Below, piece after piece: positions 12,091 through 22,994 of a stretch of DNA of 64,000 bases (the stretch's first letter is position 1; the number at the start of each line of letters is the position of its first letter). The stretch lies in the NCBI RefSeq assembly GCF_028476545.1, contig NW_026731610.1, positions 732,501-796,500 of the forward strand, read 5' to 3'. The notes beneath the pieces are model-generated. The model was not told the origin of the DNA. It did no database searches and saw only the letters and a list, made by a program, of their open reading frames with translations. The position numbers were made by a program, and so were the translations under genes. This DNA is from Physella acuta. Lineage: Eukaryota > Mollusca > Gastropoda > Physidae.

Positions 12091-12220
12091 TGTAACATTT
12101 TTGCTTGAGATTCAAGGGAAACCACTCTATTTTACAGATGGCCGCTGTTTATATTGGAAATCTTGCTCGCACATGATGCCTACATTTATATTGATATTAT
12201 ATTTAAATATGAAATGACTT

Positions 12221-12543
12221 CACGCGTTTTTTGACGATTTTTACCTCCCCCCCCCCGTCATAAAAAGCCAGACTTCCCCCTAAAATGACGTCGCACCTCA
12301 GCCCACAACCCCCTCAAAATTGCAATTGAATTTTTCTTAAAAATCAGCCAACATGGAGAATTTGAATCAATTACTATTACAATTTATTTAAAGTTTTCTA
12401 AAACGCGAAATAACGGCTAAAATTCGTTTTTTTTTATAATGACTTTTTTATAATGCAAAAGTGTTACGTCACACGATCGGGATCCTCTCCTCCTTATCAC
12501 AAACCGACACAATGAGTGTGATGTCATTTATGGACGACCCCTT
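12221..12543 (-). repeat. ggggtcgtccataaatgacgtc-type repeat, copy 1
   Basis: Reverse-complement copy of the element at 39235-39637, sharing ggggtcgtccat..atgacgtc at one end, a C/G-rich patch, and gcgaaataacggctaaaa in the middle. Non-coding; class not determined. Confidence 0.7.
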
Positions 12544-12730
12544 TGAAATGGCCGATGACGTCATTTTATCTCCACCCCCCCCCCCCCCAAAAAAAAACAA
12601 CCCAACAATAAACCATGCTGTATGAACGCGTGGGCCTACTTGGGGTCACAGTGAGTTCAAGATAGCCCTATTTACTTTAGTTGTTACAATGTGTATCTCC
12701 CTTCCCCGTGAAGTAATTGTAGTTTACCCA

Positions 12731-13432
12731 GGAACGGAACTACCATGCCGCCAGACCCCGCAATCATAGGCGTAGTGACCCTTCCCGGCGCCCGGGGAAA
12801 ATTTTTTCGATTTGCACCCCCCCTCAAGATTTTCTTCTTCGTTCTTAACTTTTAGCGTTGGGAGGAACGAGCCTTATCTGCCAGAGGGTTTGAACTCGAG
12901 ACTTTTTTCGAATTTATCAACCATCAGCTTTGCCGACTCGACCATGCTTCCATCACAATTAAGGATTACGTGTCAACTGGTTTTGCGAAATTGAGGCCAT
13001 TGACTTCGATTTCAGCCTGCTTTTCTTTTTGGATTTGCTTCCTTAGCCTTTGTCCAACCAACACAAACTACAAGGCAGCAATTGTTTGATTTTGGAGTTG
13101 TCTCTCCTAGAAGAGTGGCTGTCCTCAGCTAACGAGCCTCATCTACCCGAGGGTTTGAACTCGAGACTTTTCGGTTTAGCAACCATAAGCTATACCGACT
13201 CGACCCAGGAACTGAACTACCATGCCGCCATACCCCGTAATCAGAGGCCTAGCGACCCTTCCCGGCGCCCGGGGAAAAACTTTCGATTAGCACCCACTCA
13301 AGATTTCGATTTGCACCCCCCACCCTACACATTGCAATTTGCACCCCTCCCCAAACTTTCGATCTGCACCCCCCTCAAGCTTTCAATTTATTTTTCCAAC
13401 CCATTTTGGCGCCCCCTAAGGAGAATAGACGA
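12731..13432 (-). repeat. GR element with a dimeric SINE between ~100-bp direct repeats
   Basis: A block of about 100 bases (caggaacggaactaccatgc through the GR terminus to ctcaagatttt) occurs at 12731-12833 and again at 13206-13308, with a minus-strand SINE between (about 12834-13205). GR units in the inverted sense (gcaccccc plus ctttcgattt) continue to 13432. The arrangement suggests duplication around, or recombination through, the SINE. The 177-codon frame across this block is a chimera of repeats. Confidence 0.65.
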
Positions 13433-14743
13433 TCCCCGGTGCTCTTCGTCTAAATTAATGATATACAAATTAATTTCAATTTTCAAACTTATAGTGTTAA
13501 TTGACTTTTTATTACTTTGTTGTGGTGTTGGGAAAAAAAATTACATAATTAGCGTGAATGATCAAGTGAAATGTGGTAACTAAAACATATTTAAAATACT
13601 GCAAGTTATATATTTTTAAGTGCATTATTATACAAAAAGCTCGTTATTAAAACATCTTTATGAAAAAAAAAATTCTGTTAATACATGTGCATAAGTCATT
13701 TGAACATGTGTATGTAGGGTGTGACAATGTGGTGTAAAATGTGCTATTGAATATATTCATATAAGTCTTTTAAATGGTTTACAGTATCCATGATTAGAAA
13801 GACACTGCATATATTTTTGCATTTGAATGACGTTGAATAAGGATAACATTTAACATATTTAAAAAAATTTTTTTTACTAATAAGTAGCAGAAAAATATCT
13901 AAACAGTTTGAAAAGTCAAATGTTAACTTTGCATCTCATGCCGAACAAACCTTTGTTGTCTGACACTGAACTCAACTACCTGGTATGTTAAGGCATTAAA
14001 TCATCAGAAAAAGCTCAAATAAACCCCAGCATTCAACACACAGAGGTCGTATTGGAATTAATGTAAGAATACAAGTTTTTAGTAAAAAAAATATAAAAAA
14101 TTGATACATTTTGTTAGTGATTTTTAATTGAATGTTACAGTCCCACAGCAAATGACTACAGACATTTTTTCATTAAAGTGTTTTTAAAAAAAATGAACAA
14201 AACAAAGCATAAATTATGCTAAAAATACAATACCAAAATGTCAAAACATAACCGTTGCAGGTTTAGTCTTCTTGCGTTTAAATTTATAACTTGTATGTGG
14301 ATTTACTATTTCAAGCATTAGAAACTGATAGTTGTGTCAGGGAATGACCCCGCTGAGACCAAAGAAAAAGATCAACTATATGTTTAGCTGCAAGGATGGT
14401 CGAAAATGGGTAATTTACTATTATAATTTATTAAGAACAATCTTCTCTAACTCTAACCTTTTAATTACATTAAAATTTATGCAATGAACCTCTTGCAATA
14501 TTTGTATATATACATAGATATATATAAGTAACCTAGAAGTAGAACTTAAACATTATCTTTTTATTTATATATACAGAATGTGAATGAGTTAAAAATTAGA
14601 ATGTTTGTTCCATTGATGCTTCAACAATTTAAATAATACAACATAACCACTATTCTGGGTGAAGTTGTCATGACAAACAATAGATTTATAAAATTTATTT
14701 CCAGTATGAATTTATTTGTGCCTACGTAAACTAAAACTGTCAG
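13433..14743. other. Non-coding interval downstream of the zinc-finger gene
   Basis: AT-rich with no coding frame. It probably contains 3' flanking or UTR sequence of the minus-strand zinc-finger locus. Confidence 0.5.
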
Positions 14744-14874
<131 letters not shown>

Positions 14875-15495
14875 TTAATGAATACGTTTGTGAATTATTA
14901 AAGCAGAACTGAAAGAAAACCTTTTATAACAAACATCACATTCAAATGGTTTCTCTCCTGAATGAAGTTTTTTGTGTTCCATCAAATTAGAATGGACAGA
15001 AAACTTTTTATGACAAACATCACATTCATACGGTTTATCTCCTGAATGAACTCGTTTGTGTGTTGTTAAATGAGAACTGCTAGAAAACTTTTTATGACAA
15101 ACATTACATTCATATGGTTTTTCTCCTGAATGAATACGTTTGTGAATTATTAAAACAGAACTGAAAGAAAACCTTTTATGACAAACATCACATTCATAAT
15201 GTTTAACTATTAAATGAATTTTTTTGTGGCTGCTTAGAGCAGAACTATTAGAAAACTTTTTATGACAATCATCACATTCATGTAGCTTATCTCCAGAATG
15301 AACTTTTTTATGTTTAATTAACCTAGAGCTATCTGAAAACCTATTATGGCAAGCATCACATTCAAGTGACCTCTCCCCTGCTTGGGTTTGTTTATTCAAG
15401 TTAGATCTTTGAAAAAACTGTTCATGATGAACATGAGGATCAACCGAGAGATATGTTTCATCTTCAGAGAGTTTAAGCTTTTCTTCAAATCCATT
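14875..15495 (-). CDS. C2H2 zinc-finger array (six fingers), in frame with the upstream acidic segment
   Basis: Six canonical Cx2C-x12-Hx3H fingers: CDACHNRFSDSSRLIKHKKV-H, then cores FSNSSALSSH, FSFSSVLIIH, FSSSSHLTTH, FSVHSNLMEH and FSFSSALIIH, with HSGEKPYE-type linkers except between fingers 2 and 3 (LIVKHYE). The array ends where the Ser codon of the next HSGEKP linker has become TAA (14875-14877). A Met at 15399 precedes the fingers, but the frame is open back to TAA at 15496, preceded by EEKLKLSEDETYLSVDPH. Proteins of this type bind DNA in the nucleus as transcriptional regulators; the target cannot be predicted here. Fingers 3-5 and 6-8 look like a duplicated module. If translation starts at 15399, a fingers-only protein of 174 residues could still be made. 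Confidence 0.8.
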   Translation of the reverse strand, partial: NGFEEKLKLSEDETYLSVDPHVHHEQFFQRSNLNKQTQAGERSLECDACHNRFSDSSRLIKHKKVHSGDKLHECDDCHKKFSNSSALSSHKKIHLIVKHYECDVCHKRFSFSSVLIIHKRIHSGEKPYECNVCHKKFSSSSHLTTHKRVHSGDKPYECDVCHKKFSVHSNLMEHKKLHSGEKPFECDVCYKRFSFSSALIIHKRIH

Positions 15496-16038
15496 TTATT
15501 GTTTGTCCTCGGAATCTAAAAATTTCGTCCATAAATCTGGTTTTATATCATTGTTGGTTGATAAAGCTTGTAATTCTGGTTTTTTATCTTCACTAGTTGA
15601 TAAAGTTTGTAATTCTGGTTTTAAATCTTCACTAGTTGATAAAGTTGTTAATTCTGGTTTTACATCTTCAGATCTTGTACACACTGCTGATAAAGCAGGT
15701 TTTGTATGTTCATGAATTAAAAATCCTGCTTTTACATCTTGAGAAGTTAGAAATGTCATATTGTGTTTTACAGCATCAAAAGATGAAAATGGTGTACATT
15801 CTGACTTTGCGTCTTTAGAAGATGAAAATTCTTGCATAACATTGGTTTTAACATCCTCTGAAGTTAAAAATGTCAAGTTTGGTTTCGTATCACGGAAAGT
15901 AAAAAATGATGATACTTCTGTTTTTATGTTAGAAGAAGATGAAAATACTGTAGATAGAAGTGGCTTAACATCTTCAGAATTTAAAAATTCTGGTAATTCA
16001 TCAGACTGTAAATCTAAATCACTAGTTTCCTCTCCCAT
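15496..16038 (-). CDS. N-terminal SEDVKPEL-repeat segment of the zinc-finger gene
   Basis: ATG at 16038 starts MGEETSDLDLQSDELPEFL, followed by about twelve imperfect 13-residue repeats of the type TSEDVKPELTTLS (clearest at SEDVKPEL, SEDLKPEL, SEDKKPEL and NNDIKPDL). DNA-level repeats of about 39 bases are evident near 15560-15680. The frame stops at TAA 15496-15498 after DSEDKQ, yet continues in the same register for 32 codons into the finger ORF. This segment and the fingers therefore belong to one exon separated by a single stop. An acceptor-like tract (atttaatcctcag) about 26 bases before the ATG suggests an upstream non-coding exon. The region is acidic and probably disordered. Either a nonsense pseudogene or an allele with a readthrough-dependent product is possible. 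Confidence 0.75.
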   Translation of the reverse strand: MGEETSDLDLQSDELPEFLNSEDVKPLLSTVFSSSSNIKTEVSSFFTFRDTKPNLTFLTSEDVKTNVMQEFSSSKDAKSECTPFSSFDAVKHNMTFLTSQDVKAGFLIHEHTKPALSAVCTRSEDVKPELTTLSTSEDLKPELQTLSTSEDKKPELQALSTNNDIKPDLWTKFLDSEDKQ

Positions 16039-16485
16039 GTTGCACTGCTTCTTATAAATGAACTGAGGATTAAATATTTAAATGTTAAAGTTGTGATTAT
16101 ATAGCCAAAACAAAGTATATAATATATAAACATAAAAAGTTGTGCTGGCTGGTGTACACATGGGTAGTCATGATTCCTTTATTATATTATCTAAACGACA
16201 CTGGAGGAAATATAACAAAAAGAGGATGACCATACATTTTCTGGCTAAATTAAGGGAAAAATTCAAGTTGCTTTCAATTTTTCAAATATTTTAATAGGTC
16301 TTATAATAAGTGAGCTCCTTTCCAATTTTTTTTTACTTCATTTTGTTTTTACAGGTGGTTAAAGATGCTTAACAGTCGTCTTAATAAAGTCTACCATTAC
16401 TATGTTAGTATTTATCCCTCTGAAATAAAATAAAAATTGACATTTTTATAATTTAAAATATTGCTATAATTATAAATAATTATAG

Positions 16486-16756
16486 ATCAAGTTTATAAGG
16501 GACGGAGTGGTCTAGCGGTAGAGAGCTGGACTGCTAACCCGTAAGTCACGAGTTCGAATCTGGGTTCAAGTTAGTAGACCATCCTTGAGTCCACCCAACT
16601 CTGATGGGTACTCAGGTTAGGGAAAGTAAAAGCGGCTGGGCATAGTGCTGACCACACTATCTCTTCATATGCTGAGGTCACAGAAACAAGTGAACTCTAC
16701 TTCACTTGCCCCATAGACCGTCAGGTTTGAAAGGGAAACTTTATAAATCAAGTTTA
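16486..16756 (+). mobile_element. tRNA-derived SINE (S1) with target duplications
   Basis: The tRNA-like head has an A box (tggtctagcggtagag) and a B box (gagttcgaatc), followed by a conserved body ending gaccgtcaggtttgaaaggg. It is flanked by the 10-base direct repeat atcaagttta at 16486-16495 and 16747-16756, so the inserted unit is 16496-16746. Transcribed by Pol III if active, and mobilised by a LINE. Other copies: 21727-21925 and 49785-50020 on plus, 23893-24123 on minus. Confidence 0.9.
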
Positions 16757-19050
16757 ACGCTTTAATTTAACAGCCCAACAGAGCTACGTTGTTTACTAAT
16801 TTTTTTATTTATTTTATCTATGTTAGGTCACAGGGAATAAAATTTCAGATGGACAATTTTGGCAGATACGCAATATTCTCAGATAATCTCACATGAGATT
16901 ATAAATATTCTCTTCCTTTTGAGAGGAAATAAGCTGTTTATTTTCTGATGACTGGGTCCTAATAAGATACACAGCTCTTAGTGACTTGCTTTACCTATTT
17001 TCTTAGGCTATCCCTTACCCTTAAGCCTAATCCTAAAGTCTAACCTTAACACCAAATCTTAGCCTAAGCTTTTAATGCTATTTGCACTAATAACAACAAA
17101 AAACAACGATCAAGACAGGTTTTAAAACTGAAAACAGTAGGCCACAAGGGTCTACTAAATCATTTGTCTAGGTATAAAAAGGGATATCGGGTCTGCTAGA
17201 TTTTTTTAATTTGAGCAATTCAATGTTGACATAACAATTAACAGTTTTATTTCAACATGAAAGGTAGGGGCAGGTTAAAAAACAGAATGTTATTGAATCT
17301 TGTAAAAAGACAATACAGTGTCAGATGATAGTCCTAGGTCTAGCTGATCTTACTGTTCTTTAGTAAATTGTTTTTAGCACAATCTAGCATTTGTGATAGT
17401 AGATTTAAGTTCACAAGTATATGTGAATTACCAAAATAAAAATGGGATGATTTTAGATACAGATGTCCGATAATAGATTCTTCCATAAAATAGTTGTGTT
17501 GGTTTGTTAGTAGTATTGTAATCTTGACTAATTTTATGGTTAAAAATTAGGGTTAGGCATATGGTAGGATTAGGGTTGGGGTTAGAGACAGGCTTAGCAT
17601 TGAAATATGCCATTGCCAGCCATGCGTGTATTTAGTTAACTACAAGTAATCTAACACCCCCTTTTTAAAGAAGATTCAATTTTTAGACACTTGTATAAAA
17701 ATTCCTGGTAATCTAGAGTTTTGGGTACGAAAAATCGGCCGAGGCTAGCAATGTGCGACAAAGTTGTCTCATAGTTAAGGCTTTAATAGAAGTAAATTGT
17801 GATATATTTGTGTCAAATATTATAGATAATGGAATAATAAACCAAAACAAAGGCTAAATATATCAATATAGGCCAGAAAGTTACTTTAAACAGCAGTGTT
17901 AGCTAGCAATATTTGCTATATAAACAGCAGCCATTTGTAAAATAGAGTGTCTTCCCCTAAATCTCCCGCTATAAGTTTACCAAAAAAAAAAAAAGACGGC
18001 TGCTGAAGTAAACGAGCTTTGTTGCATCTGATGAAAACATTGCTAAACTTTATTTAATACTGAAATTTTTAATATAATTGTTTAAAAACAGCTACATGAA
18101 TGAAAGTTTGAAACATTTTTTGTAACTTTTAAAACATATCTTCCTTAAAATGTGAAATAATTACTAAAATTTAATGCACGTTCTTTTCACATTACTAGTC
18201 TCGAATTCCCAATCATAGTTAATAGTAGTAGTAGGCATAAGTACTAAGTAGATATCTAGATCCAATATCTAGATCTATTACTGGGCCTTAATTTCAAATT
18301 TGTATGTATGTAGGCCAATGTAGGCCTAGAATCTATAAAATATTATTAGGCCTAATATTATTATTTAGGCATTAGGGCCTAGATCTAGATTAGATCTAGA
18401 GTTTATTATAGATATTAGTTAAATTTAATATAATGATGGAAGGATTCTCGTCAACTCGTTCGCCCCCATTAATGAAAACGAAACCGTGCCGATCTAGATT
18501 TTAGATCAAAATAAAAGATTCAAAACTAGATATCTAAATCGCTTCGACAGCTTGGGCCGTGATATAAAATTATAAAACAAACCCGCAAGCTGTGAACCGA
18601 ACGGCCTTGGCATAGGCCAGTGCGGGATGGTTTTTTTCTCGGATGATAATAATTAAGGATTTTTAAAAAATATTCTAGATTACTCAATAATATTCAACTT
18701 ACTCTTATAATATATCAGCTAGATCTAGATCTAGATCTTGATCTAGATCTAGATCTAGATCTGTCTTGTTTGTTGCTAGACTAAAGATGAGAAAGAAAGT
18801 TTAGTTTTTAAATACACTTCAGTACTCTTCAGCCAATTAAGAATAAAAATATGTATTCCATAAGAGTCCTTTCATATTTAGAGACTGCAAATTAACTTAG
18901 GATTAATTAAATGTAATGTAATGCGTGTAAGCTGTATACGCATAGGAATTTTTATAATTCATCTAAAAATATTTATTATGAAGTATGTAGATTGTAATTA
19001 TTTTAAACTTAAGATTAGTTAATGCTAATATTTAATTAGGTCGAAGACCG
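16757..19050. other. Interval upstream of the zinc-finger gene
   Basis: No coding frame. Degenerate TTAGGG/CCCTAA-like text lies at 16990-17070 and 17545-17590. A conserved 50-base segment at about 17890-17975 (minus strand) resembles 12105-12175. Dense AGATCT repeats lie at 18240-18420 and 18717-18762. A CpG-bearing patch at about 18450-18630 could be the distal promoter of the minus-strand zinc-finger gene. Confidence 0.5.
18717..18762. repeat. (AGATCT)n tract
   Basis: Seven to eight overlapping tagatc units, a palindromic hexamer repeat that recurs in the Helitron-like units at 53-57 kb. Confidence 0.85.
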
Positions 19051-19205
19051 ACCCGGGAGGGTGACGAAAAACGCTATTCCCTTCGGAAAAAACCATTATG
19101 GTCGTTAGATTTGACCGGAAGACGTGTTTTATTATATAAGCAGAGCTACTTTATGTTAAATAAAAAAAAACACTATGTCATTTGTTCAATTTACAAGGGA
19201 GTTTG

Positions 19206-19920
19206 CTTTTTACTTTCTCGTATATACGAAGTATAGAGAAAGTATTGTAATCGTGCAAAAAAAAAATAGAGATTTGTGCAAATCTTGACGTTTTACACCT
19301 CCTTGAGTCGGAAAAACATAGTTTTGCATACTTGTACGTATGTCTGTGTGTGTGTATGTGTGTCTGCCTCTCTGTGTGTGTTTGTGTGTGTATGTGTGTG
19401 TGTGTGTAAACACGATAACTTGAGTACCGTTACAGCTAGGTAGATGAAATTTCACATATAAGTATTATATCAAAATCGTAGTTCCGTATCAACTTTTGAG
19501 CGATTTCCGATAACCAGTTTAACTTTTTCTACTTTGAATTTTTCAAAAGCCTATAACTGAAGTACTATTTCAGATAGATAAATCAAATTGTACATGTAAC
19601 TTAGAGATCTAATTCTCTGCCTTCTGTCAAATTTTGAGTAATTTCTGTAGACCGAAAGTAGTAATTTTCGCTATTTCCGATTTCTTAAAAAACGCATGTG
19701 AATTTATAAAGGACTAATAATATTCCGCATTAAATCATGCACATTTTATTTGGCGTTCACTTGGTGTGCAATTCCTTTTTAACGAAATTCTATTCTATTT
19801 TAAAAACTTTAAGTATTTAAAATGGATTAAAAATCATGTATATATCCCGTGTTGCCACCACCTGTTTTTTCATATAAGAATATTCGAGAAACTTAAGGGG
19901 AGATCACTCCCGGTTTATTT
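19206..19920 (+). repeat. R1 interspersed repeat, copy D
   Basis: Full-length forward copy with an expanded GTGT microsatellite near 19340-19405 and the standard palindromic ends. Confidence 0.88.
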
Positions 19921-19942
19921 AAAATAATTATTTTTCAAACTA

Positions 19943-20327
19943 CCTCTTCTTCGTTCTTAATTTTTAGTGTCAGGAGGGGTCGAGCCTTATCTGTCAGAGG
20001 CTTTGAACTCTAGACTTTTTTTCGAATTTATCAACCATGAGCTTTTGCCGACTCGACCATGCTTCCATCACAATTAAGGATTACGTTTCAACTGGTTATG
20101 CGCCATTGAGGCCATTGACTCCGATTTCAGTCCGCTTTTCTATTTGGATTTGCTTCCATAGCCTTTGTCCAACCAAGAACAAACTACAAGACAGCAGTTG
20201 TTTGATTTTGGAGGTGTCTCTCCTAGAAGAGTGGCTGTCCCCAGCTAACGCGCCTCATCTGTCCGAGGGTTCGAACTCGAGACTTTTCGGTTTAGCAACC
20301 ATGAGCTTTACCGACTCGACCACGCCG
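19943..20327 (-). mobile_element. Dimeric tRNA-like SINE (S2)
   Basis: Minus-strand copy. Two related tRNA-like heads, each with the B-box-like gagtt(c)gaac and the stretch ggtcgagtcggtaaagctcatggt split across them, are separated by about 250 bases of unique body and end in an AAGAAGAA-type tail (tcttcttcg on plus). Other copies: 12834-13205 and 22389-22777; a body-only fragment lies at about 39730-39850. Confidence 0.75.
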
Positions 20328-20743
20328 ACAATTTTATACTATTTTAAACATAAACAGAAAATAGCGACGTATAGCATTCGTTTCAGTAAAAAATTTAAAT
20401 TGTAAATTAAAGTATGTATACTAATTAAACTGTAGACATTAATTTTAAAAGTCAATGTAATATAAATTATGAGTTATACCGTTCAGGAAACCTCTGTAGT
20501 TGTAATTACCTTTTGATTTGTATATGGCGAACATCCTTTCAATTTCTCTGAAAACGTACTATAACAAAAAACAACAACAATAACAATTGCTCTAAAATTT
20601 GTCTAAAATTAGCATTACTGTTTAAACGTCAGCACTCCACATATTAGTAAATCACCAATTAATTAACCATTGACATTCTCAAATGCTTTTGAAAACCTAA
20701 GCGAAGCTAGGCAGTATGCCTAGTTTTCTATATAAGTTCTATT

Positions 20744-20992
20744 TCGTTCGGAGGTTGGAGGGGTGGTAGACTTTCTCATGGGGGGGGGGGGGGGCTGCGA
20801 CCCTGGAGGATGCCTGAAAGAATGGGCATTAGACCCAGCCCCACAACTGTGTCCAACCCTGTGGCCATGGTTCCATGTTTTCCACTACCAAAGTGCATAC
20901 AAATGTCGGTGGCTATTTAAAATGTTGGACATTTTGTATGTTGTAACTTGGCTCCTCCATCTCAAAAAGGTGGCCGGCCCCTGCTAAAGCTT
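20744..20992 (+). mobile_element. hAT-family fragment (right half)
   Basis: G-run text followed by the family interior (cagccccacaactgtgtcc) and a degenerate right end (ggtggccggcccctgc), related to the complete MITE at 61945. Confidence 0.65.
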
Positions 20993-21726
20993 TACTTTCT
21001 TCTAAATATTCAATCACTTCGTTCTTGTCTCTTGATTTCAAGGGATCCAAAATTTCTAATTAGAATTATTAAAAGCGCAAAATATAAGCGTTAACTTCTC
21101 AATTTTAAAAATTCAGCCGGTCAATGTTCTAATGCTTTTCTATATATTTTAGAGCAAATTAATTATTCATAAGTCCCAAATATATCAAAAGTGGACACAA
21201 TATTACGGATTAACATATTAATTGCAGTATTAAAATTAATAACTAAAACAATCATTTTAATTTATATTGTATAATTACTTTTTTGTATGCAAAAATTAAA
21301 AAATATTTGCTGCTTCCCCTAGTTGTTCTGAATTTTGAAATGGGAAACAACTAATACACATGAAATATATGTAAATCGATTCCATTTTCAACAGTCAGCC
21401 ATCGGTACCAGTTACACGTAAATTACCTGTGTATTTTAATGATATTTGAGAAAAAATATTTGATTAAATAGTCATTGTCTAGGTCGGGTGTCACCCGGTG
21501 CGGAACTTTTTGGTGTCACCTCCCCATTATAACAATTTAAAAAAAAAAGATAATTCCTTGCCTTCATTACTAGTGCAGTATCAACCTCAGAATAAACGAT
21601 GAAGACGTCGATTTTGGTTTGAACTTTTGAAATCTTTTGTGCTAAGACAAAAAAACAATGCTACTAGATAGTATTCAACAAATAAGTCATAAATATACAT
21701 AACTTCTACTTAGTTTGAACTCTCTT

Positions 21727-21925
21727 TTTAGCGGTAGGGAGCTAGATTGCTAACCCGAGAGTCTCGAGTTCGAATCACGGTTCACATAAGTGGAACGTTC
21801 TGAGTCAACCCAGCTCTGATAAGTACCTAACTCGAGTTAGAAAAACAAAGCTGACCACATTATCCCCTTCAATTCCACGGTCATTAAAATAGATAAAATG
21901 TACTTCATTTTACTTCTGTAAAGCT
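21727..21925 (+). mobile_element. tRNA-derived SINE S1, diverged copy
   Basis: A box agcggtagggagc, B box gagttcgaatc, and the shared body text ctgagtcaacccagctctgat. No clean target duplication. Confidence 0.75.
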
Positions 21926-21974
21926 TTGCAAGACAAATGGTCACTTACACTTGGCTAATAGCTTTGTTACTGCT

Positions 21975-22165
21975 TGCCAGGGACAAACTTTCAAATTGTC
22001 GATTTGCACCCCCCCCCCCTCAAACTTTCGATTTGCACCTCCCCCTCAAGTTTTCGATTTGCACCCCCCACTCGAGTTTTTCTCTATATATTTTGCTATT
22101 TTTTTGCCTTGGTGTCACCCCCCTTAATGTTGTTACCCGGTGCGGTCCGCACCCCCCCCCCTCGC
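21975..22165 (-). repeat. GR element, inverted copy
   Basis: Units of gatttgcacc plus C-runs and tcaaactttc, then ggtgtcacc-cggtgcggtcc, the same terminal text as at 31840-32160. Confidence 0.75.
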
Positions 22166-22378
22166 TACGCTAGGTGTTACGTCCCTTACATGTCCCCTGC
22201 TTGTGTGTGTGTTGTTTGCTGGAACGACAGCTACCCTCCCTTTGGTGTATAGTTGTATATCTTGGTTGAGTGTGTTTACATGGAGCGAGAGATGTACACG
22301 TGAGTGTGTCAGGTGACGGGTGTCAGAGCGTGTGCAAGTGTGTGAAGCAGTTAGTTGTAGTGTGGCTGTGGACGTGGA

Positions 22379-22787
22379 ACGTGGTGTTCTTCTTCTTCTT
22401 CGTTCTTAATTATTAGTGTTGAAGGGGATCGAGATTTATCTGCCAGTGGGTTTGAACTCGAGACTTTGTTCGAATTTATCAACCATGAGCTTTTTGCCGA
22501 CTCGACCACGCCTCCAACACAATTAAGCGTTACGTGTCAACTGGTTATGCGCCATTGAGGCCATTGACTCCGTTTTCAGCCTGCTTTTCTTTTTGGATTC
22601 CATAGCCTTTGTCCAACCAAGAACAAACTACAAGGCAGCAGTTGTTTAATTTTGGAGATGTCTCTCCTAGAAGAGTGACTGTCCCCAGCTAACGATCCTC
22701 ATCTGCCCGAGGGTTCGAACTCGAGACTTTTCGGTTTAGCAACCATAAGCTTTACCGACTCGACCACGCCGAACCCCACGTGGTGTT
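22379..22787 (-). mobile_element. Dimeric SINE S2 with 10-bp target duplication
   Basis: The SINE body at 22389-22777 lies between two copies of acgtggtgtt (22379-22388 and 22778-22787). This fixes both ends of the family: tail cttcttcttcttcg and head gaccacgccgaacccc on the plus strand. Confidence 0.88.
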
Positions 22788-22838
22788 GAGTATTGTTATT
22801 TATGTTGTAGATCGCTATGATATTTTAGTATTTTATAA

Positions 22839-22841
<3 letters not shown>

Positions 22842-22886
<45 letters not shown>
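22842..22886. repeat. (TA)n microsatellite
   Basis: TA run; a second short one lies at about 22964-22979. Confidence 0.95.
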
Positions 22887-22890
<4 letters not shown>

Positions 22891-22994
22891 TATCTTATTA
22901 TTATTCTTATTATAGAGTGTTAGTGTTATCTATTGTTGTATACGTTATATTTGTCTGTTGTTATATATATATATATATACACCGCTAGACAGAA

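Larger units (their letters stand above)
19060..21420 (+). repeat. Duplicated block, long copy (paralogue of 40333-41640)
   Basis: Starts cgaaaaacgctattcccttcgg and ends cggtaccagttacacgta. The same order of unique text, R1 start, aaaagtcaatgtaatataaa segment, hAT fragment and palindrome-marked unit is found at 40.33-41.64 kb, but here an extra 1.07 kb (the rest of R1 plus a SINE) lies between about 19372 and 20443. Confidence 0.85.

Noticed and set aside
13050-13583. 177-codon plus-strand frame
   Set aside because: It spans SINE, GR and flank; no domain, and homologous SINE copies do not keep it open.
16496-16570. Genuine tRNA gene
   Set aside because: A and B boxes are present, but the cloverleaf is incomplete and target duplications enclose a SINE body.
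22174-22378. LTR left end (tgttacgtccc...)
   Set aside because: Only the first ten bases mirror the ggacgtaaca end near 33008; no promoter order, internal genes or partner LTR could be supported.
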